The notes under the pieces are model-generated. The model was not told where the DNA came from. It saw only the letters and a program-made list of their open reading frames with translations, and searched no databases. A DNA stretch of 10,892 nucleotides. Source: an uncultured Moraxellaceae bacterium (GTDB lineage: Bacteria; Pseudomonadota; Gammaproteobacteria; Pseudomonadales; Moraxellaceae). Made by a program: the position numbers and the translations under genes. Shown here piece by piece: positions 1 through 4,789 of this stretch. Positions within the stretch are counted from its first letter, which is position 1, and each line of letters begins with the position of its first letter. The stretch spans positions 1 through 10,892 of the forward strand of contig CALFYA010000300.1 of NCBI GenBank assembly GCA_937952925.1. The letters are read 5' to 3'.

Positions 1-1
1 G

Positions 2-862
2 GGTTGTGGAAAATCATCAACAATCAATGCACTCTTCGGGGAAGAAAAAGCCAAGATCGGTCAGGGCTCCAATCCTGAAACCATGCACATCGCACGATAT
101 GACTTCAAAAATGTCGTATTGTTTGATTCACCGGGTTTGGGTGATGGAAAAGAAGCAGATCTTCGTCATGCGAAAGGTATAGCAGAAAAGCTTTTAGAAA
201 AAAAGCCAAATAGTGATGACCTGCTGATAGACCTCGTTTTAGTCATCTTAGATGGAGGGTCTCGTGATTTGGGAACTTCGTATCAGTTGATTACAGAGGT
301 TATAATTCCTCATTTGGGAGAAGATCAAAGCAGATTATTAATTGCCATTAACCAAGCAGATGTGGCAATGAAGGGGCGCTACTGGAATTTTGAAGAAAAT
401 AAGCCAGAACCAGAGTTAGTCAAGTTCTTAGATGGTAAAGTAGAGTCTACTAAGAGTCGCATTAAAGAAGCAACTGGCGTTGATGTCAGTCCTATCTATT
501 ATGCAGCGGGTTACAAAGATGGAGATGAGTCCCAATACCCATGGAATTTATCAAAATTAATGGCTCATATCTTGCAGCATACTAAACCAGAAAAAAGAAT
601 CGTCTACGCAAGTGATATTAATAAAAATCCTGATGTATGGAAGCAGGATGAAGATTATAAAATCCATACAGAAATCATCAAACAGAGTTTTATTGATTCA
701 TTTGTACAGAATGTGACTAAGGGTGTAAGCGGTGCAGTTGATGTAGTTAGAAATGTTGCTGGTGCTGCGGTAGGTGTAGTCACTGGCGTTGCAAGTGGAG
801 TTGCTTCAGCTGTTTCTAGTGTAGTTTCTAGTGTCGGTAGTTTTTTTAGCTCTTGGTGGTAG
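2..862 (+). CDS. YfjP/YeeP-like GTPase with hydrophobic C-terminal tail (5' end cut by window)
   Basis: The reading frame is open from base 2 and begins inside the P-loop (GCGKSS, bases 2-19), so the true start lies left of the window; the ATG at 83 is internal. 286 residues are visible. GTPase motifs in order: G1 GCGKSS, G3 DSPGLGDG (about 128-151), a strongly hydrophobic strand ending VILDGGSRD, and G4 NQAD (about 352-363), which has Q where most G proteins have K. The NQAD...KGRYW and IYYAAGY blocks recall the E. coli YfjP/YeeP/YkfA family of TRAFAC GTPases, whose role is poorly known. From about 713 to 859 the protein is a Gly/Val/Ala/Ser-rich hydrophobic stretch ending FFSSWW, which looks like a membrane-inserting or glycine-zipper tail. 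A paralogue starts 5 nt downstream, implying an operon. The region is AT-richer than the rest of the window, suggesting horizontal transfer. The family is confident; the function is unknown. Confidence 0.85.
   Translation, partial: GCGKSSTINALFGEEKAKIGQGSNPETMHIARYDFKNVVLFDSPGLGDGKEADLRHAKGIAEKLLEKKPNSDDLLIDLVLVILDGGSRDLGTSYQLITEVIIPHLGEDQSRLLIAINQADVAMKGRYWNFEENKPEPELVKFLDGKVESTKSRIKEATGVDVSPIYYAAGYKDGDESQYPWNLSKLMAHILQHTKPEKRIVYASDINKNPDVWKQDEDYKIHTEIIKQSFIDSFVQNVTKGVSGAVDVVRNVAGAAVGVVTGVASGVASAVSSVVSSVGSFFSSWW
812..835 (+). repeat. 12-nt tandem repeat inside the GTPase tail
   Basis: Two adjacent copies of GTTTCTAGTGT(A/C) at 812-823 and 824-835 encode VSSV-VSSV in the hydrophobic tail of the first GTPase. 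Only the last base differs. This could be recent in-frame slippage that lengthened the tail by four residues. Confidence 0.8.
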
Positions 863-867
863 CTCTA

Positions 868-1581
868 ATGAATCACTTATTCGATCAAATCGCAACAGAG
901 ATACATAAAAGGGAACTACTTGTTCCTCTAGATGTCTTGGTGGTTGGTGCAACAGGTGTGGGAAAAAGCTCGACAATTAATGCAATTTTTGGCTCAGAGC
1001 AAGCCAAGGTTGGTACAGGTTGTGAGCCTGAAACACAAAGTATTTCTGCATATCGTGCACACGATTATTTTAGAATTCATGATTCTGCTGGTCTTGGTGA
1101 TGGTAAGCAAAGTGATGCTAGCCATGCCAAGAATATTATGAGTGAGTTGATGCGTACAGTATCAATCACTAATGATTCGTCATCTTACGGTTTTATTGAT
1201 CTGGTAATGGTTATATTAGACGGAAGTAGCAGAGATATGGGTACTACATATCAATTGTTGCAAAATATAATTTTGCCTTTTTTTGACCCCAAACGGGTGA
1301 TTGTTGTTATTAATCAGGCTGATATGGCTATGAAAGGTCGATGCTGGGATTATTCGCGTAACCGACCAGAGCAAAAATTGGTTGATTTCCTCGAAGAAAA
1401 ATCCGTCAGTACTCAGGCTAGATTACATGAAGCGACAGGTGTTCAAATTAAACTGCCGGTTTATTATAGTGCAGCTTATCAGTATAACCTCGATAAGGTA
1501 ATGAAATTAGTTATTAATGCATTACCAACCAAAAGGCGACTGATTCAGGTTAGCGAACAAGGAGTGGTTTTGTTCGATTAA
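868..1581 (+). CDS. YfjP/YeeP-like GTPase, second paralogue, without tail
   Basis: 237 residues from ATG 868. A TTG at 853 in the same frame would add five residues, but it overlaps the upstream stop and is less likely. A weak GGTGG (855-859) precedes the ATG. Motifs: G1 GATGVGKS (residues 27-34), G3 DSAGLGDG (from D72), VILDGSSRD, G4 NQAD (149-152) and a G5-like YYSAAY. It aligns through its whole length with the upstream GTPase (shared GTTYQL/GTSYQL, NQADxAMKGR, EATGV and YY-A-Y blocks) but stops soon after the GTPase fold at QVSEQGVVLFD. It therefore lacks the hydrophobic tail and is probably soluble. The 5-nt gap from the upstream stop suggests co-transcription and perhaps translational coupling. 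A working inference is that the pair forms a heteromer, with the tailed copy as membrane anchor. The cellular function is not known; the family is frequent in prophages and genomic islands of E. coli. Confidence 0.85.
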   Translation: MNHLFDQIATEIHKRELLVPLDVLVVGATGVGKSSTINAIFGSEQAKVGTGCEPETQSISAYRAHDYFRIHDSAGLGDGKQSDASHAKNIMSELMRTVSITNDSSSYGFIDLVMVILDGSSRDMGTTYQLLQNIILPFFDPKRVIVVINQADMAMKGRCWDYSRNRPEQKLVDFLEEKSVSTQARLHEATGVQIKLPVYYSAAYQYNLDKVMKLVINALPTKRRLIQVSEQGVVLFD

Positions 1582-1596
1582 AATCAGATTATAAAA

Positions 1597-1616
1597 AACC
1601 CCGCTTACGCGGGGTT
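1597..1616 (-). terminator. Rho-independent terminator of aceA
   Basis: A perfect 8-bp stem (AACCCCGC / GCGGGGTT) closes a 4-nt loop. Read on the minus strand it is followed by a run of six T, the canonical form, and it lies 19 nt past the aceA stop codon. On the plus strand the hairpin is followed only by a weak pyrimidine stretch (CTTC), so it may also slow transcription leaving the GTPase operon, whose stop is at 1581, but less efficiently. Confidence 0.9.
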
Positions 1617-1635
1617 CTTCAACTCAACTCAATGC

Positions 1636-3240
1636 TTAGTGAGCAGCGAATTGGTTCATGGTGTTTTTCGCATCATCATGGGCTTTGAGAGCGTTGTCAC
1701 CCGAGAAGATCTCTTTGTGATCATCACCGATGTCCGAACCAGCCATGGCTTGGTGTTTCACGCAAGCGATACCTTGACGGATTTCTTTACGTTGTACGCC
1801 AGCCACATAAGCCAACATGCCTTCGCTGCCGAAGTAGCCAGAAGCCAATTCGTGAGTCGACAATGCAGCGGTGTGGTAGGTTGGCAGAGTGATCAGGTGG
1901 TGGAACACACCTGCTTCACGTGCAGCGTCAGCTTGGAAGGTGCGGATTTTGGCGTCAGCATCAGCAGCCAGTTCGGTTGCGTCGTACTCAGCGCTCATCA
2001 GTTTCGCACGGTCGTAGGCCGATACGTCTTTGCCTTCAGCAACCCAACGGTCATACGCTTGTTGACGGAAGTTCAAAGTCCAGTTGAACGATGGGCTGTT
2101 GTTGTACACCAGCTTCGCGTTTGGAATGGTTTCACGTACACGGTTGACCATGTGAGCGATTTCGTCAACGTTTGGCGTTGCAGTTTCGATCCACAGCAGG
2201 TCAGCACCGTTTTGCAGGCTTGATACACAGTCCAGAACCACGCGGTCAATCTGGGTGTCAGCACGGAACTGATACAGGCCAGAAGCCAAACGTTTTGGAC
2301 GGTGCAGTTTGCCGTTACGCTTGATCAGGATTTCGTCTTCTTGGGCTTCAGAGATGTCGATCTCGGTGGTTTCCAAGTAGCTGATGTACTGAGAAGCGAT
2401 GTCGCCAGCTTCTTTAACCACAGGGATTTTCTGGGTCAGGTCAGCGCCTTCGGAGTCAGTACGTGCAACGATGATGCCGTCGTCTACGCCCATTTCCAAG
2501 AATGCATAACGCAGTGCGTGGATTTTGGAGATAAAATCTTCGTGTGGAACGGTGACTTTACCCGCTTGGTGACCACATTGCTTCGCGTCAGACACTTGGT
2601 TTTCGATTTGCAGGGCGCAAGCACCCGCTTCGATCATTTTCTTGGCGAGCAAGTAGGTGGCTTCTTCGTTACCGAAACCAGCGTCGATGTCGGCAATGAT
2701 GGGCACAACGTGAGTTTGGAAACCGTCGATTTGTGCGGTGATTTCAGCAGCTTTCGCAGCATCACCAGCAGCGTTGGCTTTGGCCAAGGCACGGAACAGG
2801 TCGTTCAGTTCTTTGGCATCGGCTTGACGCAAGAAGGTGTAGATTTCTTCGATCAATGCAGGCACGGAGGTTTTTTCGTGCATGGATTGGTCTGGCAGTG
2901 GGCCAAACTCAGAGCGCAGTGCAGCAACCATCCAACCTGACAGGTAGATGTATTTTTTGCTGGTGGTGCCAAAGTACTTTTTGTTGGCGATCATTTTTTG
3001 CTGAGCGATAAAGCCGTGCCAGCAACCCAACGATTGGGTGTATTTGCTGCTGTCAGCATCATAGTCAGCCATATCTTGACGCATGATGGCTGCGGTGTAC
3101 TTGGCAATGTCCAAACCGGTTTTGAAGCGGTTTTGTACTTGCATACGTGCGGCGTCTTCTGGGCTGATGTCGCTCCAAGTGTTACCGAACTTTGCTTTGA
3201 GTTCGCGGATCGCATCAACTGCGGTTTGATAGGTTGCCAT
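1636..3240 (-). CDS. aceA: isocitrate lyase
   Basis: Isocitrate lyase cleaves isocitrate to glyoxylate and succinate, the entry step of the glyoxylate shunt used for growth on acetate or fatty acids; it is cytoplasmic. The protein has 534 residues from ATG 3240. An upstream in-frame extension to 3294 is possible, but the ATG has a good AGGA 9 nt before it and gives the expected N-terminus MATYQTAVDAI. Visible signatures are IADIDAGFG (metal-binding region), the catalytic loop KQCGH with C222 as the likely base, ARTDS, and NSPSFNW at about residues 381-387. The length and KQCGH (in place of KKCGH) place it in the long Pseudomonas/Acinetobacter-type subgroup rather than the roughly 434-residue E. 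coli form. No malate synthase or isocitrate dehydrogenase kinase gene is adjacent. It is monocistronic, with a strong terminator downstream and a divergent LysR gene upstream. Confidence 0.97.
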   Translation of the reverse strand: MATYQTAVDAIRELKAKFGNTWSDISPEDAARMQVQNRFKTGLDIAKYTAAIMRQDMADYDADSSKYTQSLGCWHGFIAQQKMIANKKYFGTTSKKYIYLSGWMVAALRSEFGPLPDQSMHEKTSVPALIEEIYTFLRQADAKELNDLFRALAKANAAGDAAKAAEITAQIDGFQTHVVPIIADIDAGFGNEEATYLLAKKMIEAGACALQIENQVSDAKQCGHQAGKVTVPHEDFISKIHALRYAFLEMGVDDGIIVARTDSEGADLTQKIPVVKEAGDIASQYISYLETTEIDISEAQEDEILIKRNGKLHRPKRLASGLYQFRADTQIDRVVLDCVSSLQNGADLLWIETATPNVDEIAHMVNRVRETIPNAKLVYNNSPSFNWTLNFRQQAYDRWVAEGKDVSAYDRAKLMSAEYDATELAADADAKIRTFQADAAREAGVFHHLITLPTYHTAALSTHELASGYFGSEGMLAYVAGVQRKEIRQGIACVKHQAMAGSDIGDDHKEIFSGDNALKAHDDAKNTMNQFAAH

Positions 3241-3330
3241 GATCTGGTCCTGTCTGAGTGAAATTGAAATCAAAGGCCGCGAGCAGGTCGCCAACCTTCA
3301 AGGATGAAGTGAAGTTTACGGAGAGTCATA

Positions 3331-3348
3331 TAATTTATCTAATTTATC
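3331..3348. repeat. tandem 9-bp direct repeat TAATTTATC
   Basis: Two perfect adjacent copies lie about 90-108 bp upstream of the aceA start codon. A near copy, TAATTTATA, occurs at 3581-3589 just before the LysR gene. They may be operator half-sites or simply an AT-rich promoter element. Confidence 0.7.
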
Positions 3349-3381
3349 ATCTTGATCTTCAGTATTTATTTAAAAAATATA

Positions 3382-3401
3382 TAGGGGTGTGATTAGGGGT
3401 G
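3382..3401. repeat. direct repeat TAGGGGTG, 12-bp spacing
   Basis: TAGGGGTG occurs at 3382-3389 and again at 3394-3401; a degenerate third unit (TATAGG) follows one step later at about 3404-3409. The spacing of about one helical turn is what a protein bound to one DNA face would need. Confidence 0.65.
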
Positions 3402-3427
3402 AATATAGGTTTTATATGTTGATTTAT

Positions 3428-3442
3428 ATCAGTATTTCTGAT
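3428..3442. promoter_or_regulatory. candidate LysR-type binding site (T-N11-A dyad)
   Basis: ATCAG-TATTT-CTGAT is a 15-bp interrupted palindrome. Its inner T (3429) and A (3441) are separated by exactly 11 bases, the general LysR-family box. It lies 172 bp upstream of the LysR gene and 188 bp from aceA. That LysR itself binds here is inference. Confidence 0.45.
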
Positions 3443-3554
3443 TTTTGCTTGCGCCATCCTGTCGATGGAGCGTCACCATTTGTCACATCTGGTCTGCCGG
3501 ACGGCGGCAAAATCCCGCGCTGGGCTAAGATTTGTAGAATCACTGCCAGAGTGT

Positions 3555-3584
3555 CTGACATTTCTGTTTAAAATATGAAATAAT
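3555..3584 (+). promoter_or_regulatory. possible sigma-70 promoter of the LysR gene
   Basis: CTGACA (3555-3560) and AATAAT (3579-3584) each differ from the sigma-70 consensus at one position and are 18 bp apart. The predicted transcript would start near 3591 and leave a leader of only about 23 nt without a clear Shine-Dalgarno sequence. Confidence 0.35.
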
Positions 3585-3613
3585 TTATACAGTTTATTCA
3601 TGGTATTTACTTT

Positions 3614-4588
3614 ATGAATCTTGAGCGGGTTGATCTTAACCTATTGATCTATCTTGATGTCTTGCTTCGAGAGAAAAACGTGACCCGTGCGGCTGAGCAG
3701 CTTGGGGTAACGCAACCTGCCATGAGTAATATTTTGCGCCGTTTGCGCACCTTGTTTAACGATCCGTTGTTGATCCGCTCAAGTGAGGGGATGACGCCCA
3801 CTGAGCGTGCACTTGAGCTGCAGCCGCGGATCCGTGAAGTACTTGCCGATTTATCGCAAATCCTAGAGCCACGCACCGAGTTTCGCCCGTATACCAGCAC
3901 GCGGGTGTTTCGGATTATGACCTCCGATTATGCCGAAGCGACCTTGGTGCCGCGTTTGGTCAAGGCGATGCGCAGCGAAGCGCCCAATGTGGTGCTTGAT
4001 TTTCTGACCCCCAGCGACGTGTCGTATCGTGACATGGAGCAAGGCAAAGTCGATTTGGCGATCAACCGGTTCAATGAAATTCCGCAATCATTTCATCAAG
4101 TGTTGGTGTGGCGGGACAGCTTTAGTTGTTTGCTCGCGGCCAACAGCCCGATCATGCAGCAGTTCAACCTTAAAAGTTATTTGGAAGCGCAGCATATTTG
4201 GGTCAGCAAAACCGGCATGGGCGTGGGTTTTGGGGTCAATCCAGATAAATCGGGTGGTTTGGGGTGGATTGATCAGGCGCTTGATCGGATTGGACAAAAG
4301 CGCAAGATCAGTATTTTTACCCGTCATTATCAAATGCCTGCCTTGCTGGCGGCCAATGCTGATTTGGTGGCAACCTTGCCGACTCGTGTGGCACGTTTGC
4401 AGGCACAAAATGATAAGATTGTGATCAAAGATCCACCGTTTTATATCCCTGAGTTTGAGCTGAAAATGGCGTGGTGTCCGCTGTTGCATCATCATCCGGC
4501 GCATCGGTGGTTACGTCAGTTGATTTTGTTTGTGGCGCGGCAGATGGTGGATGAGGAAGAAAGAAGCCCAATTCGTCCTGTGTTTTAA
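3614..4588 (+). CDS. LysR-family transcriptional regulator
   Basis: 324 residues, the usual LysR length. The N-terminal winged helix-turn-helix is clear (DLNLLIYLDVLLREKNVTRAAEQLGVTQPAMSNILRRLR in overview; recognition part at about residues 23-45), followed by the linker helix and RSSEGMTPTERA, which resembles the NodD/SyrM-like branch. Residues from about 95 form the effector-binding domain. The start at ATG 3614 gives the expected short lead-in to the helix-turn-helix, but no strong ribosome binding site precedes it; an ATG at 3600 is out of frame. It is divergent from aceA, with a T-N11-A dyad between them. It is therefore a candidate regulator of the glyoxylate shunt and of its own gene, although nothing in the sequence names the effector. 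The C-terminus is basic/acidic mixed and unremarkable. Confidence 0.93.
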   Translation: MNLERVDLNLLIYLDVLLREKNVTRAAEQLGVTQPAMSNILRRLRTLFNDPLLIRSSEGMTPTERALELQPRIREVLADLSQILEPRTEFRPYTSTRVFRIMTSDYAEATLVPRLVKAMRSEAPNVVLDFLTPSDVSYRDMEQGKVDLAINRFNEIPQSFHQVLVWRDSFSCLLAANSPIMQQFNLKSYLEAQHIWVSKTGMGVGFGVNPDKSGGLGWIDQALDRIGQKRKISIFTRHYQMPALLAANADLVATLPTRVARLQAQNDKIVIKDPPFYIPEFELKMAWCPLLHHHPAHRWLRQLILFVARQMVDEEERSPIRPVF

Positions 4589-4608
4589 ACATGTATTACC
4601 AAGGGATG

Positions 4609-4725
4609 TGAACAAGTTGGCAGTTTTTGCGGTATAACAGACTTGTTCAATCTCGTGCAGTCGATTACTGTGCGACTATGAATAACTTTTAGAATCATTC
4701 GTGCATGCGCTTGGGATTGAACAAG
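4609..4725. repeat. three copies of a TGAACAAG box upstream of the GGDEF-EAL gene
   Basis: TGAACAAGT (4609-4617) and its perfect reverse complement ACTTGTTCA (4641-4649) form a 9-bp dyad with a 23-bp spacer. A third, direct copy lies at 4718-4725; the second and third copies share ten bases (ATTGAACAAG; 4642-4651 inverted, 4716-4725 direct). The spacer holds TATAAC. There is no T-run after the dyad, so it is not a standard terminator for the LysR gene. Operator sites for a dimeric regulator of the downstream gene are the likelier reading. Confidence 0.6.
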
Positions 4726-4789
4726 ACGTGCATCGCATGTAGCAGGACTGCTCATGCACAAAGACGCCGAATCAGGCAAGGATGGCAAC

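Larger units (their letters stand above)
3241..3613. promoter_or_regulatory. divergent aceA / LysR control region
   Basis: 373 bp without a convincing gene. It contains: a leader of aceA with a small GCGA/TCGC dyad (3279-3291); a tandem 9-bp repeat TAATTTATC (3331-3339, 3340-3348); a 12-bp-spaced repeat of TAGGGGTG (3382-3389, 3394-3401); a LysR-type dyad ATCAG-N5-CTGAT (3428-3442); a GC-rich dyad TGCCG-N5-CGGCA (3495-3509); and a possible LysR-gene promoter (3555-3584). The middle, about 3450-3555, is distinctly GC-richer than the AT-rich flanks. The divergent arrangement, with a LysR dyad between the genes, is the classic layout for a regulator controlling its neighbour and itself. I cannot place the aceA -10/-35 with confidence; the AT-rich stretch 3325-3385 is the likely site. 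Confidence 0.6.

Noticed and set aside
83..862. ATG 83 as the true start of the first GTPase
   Set aside because: The frame is open to base 2 and contains the P-loop upstream of this ATG; a start at 83 would remove the nucleotide-binding G1 motif.
853..867. TTG start for the second GTPase
   Set aside because: It overlaps the upstream stop and adds only MVVAL before ATG 868; the ATG start gives a normal lead into the P-loop.
1639..2940. Long plus-strand open frames (194 and 212 residues) opposite aceA
   Set aside because: They are antisense shadows of a highly conserved, full-length isocitrate lyase; their translations show no recognisable domain.
3240..3294. 18-residue N-terminal extension of isocitrate lyase
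   Set aside because: The extension lacks family similarity, while ATG 3240 has a well-placed AGGA and yields the expected N-terminus.
3389..3571. 60-residue plus-strand open frame between aceA and the LysR gene
   Set aside because: No ribosome binding site, no recognisable sequence, and it spans the repeats and dyad of the control region.
4609..4649. Inverted repeat as a terminator of the LysR gene
   Set aside because: The loop is 23 nt and no T-run follows the right arm.
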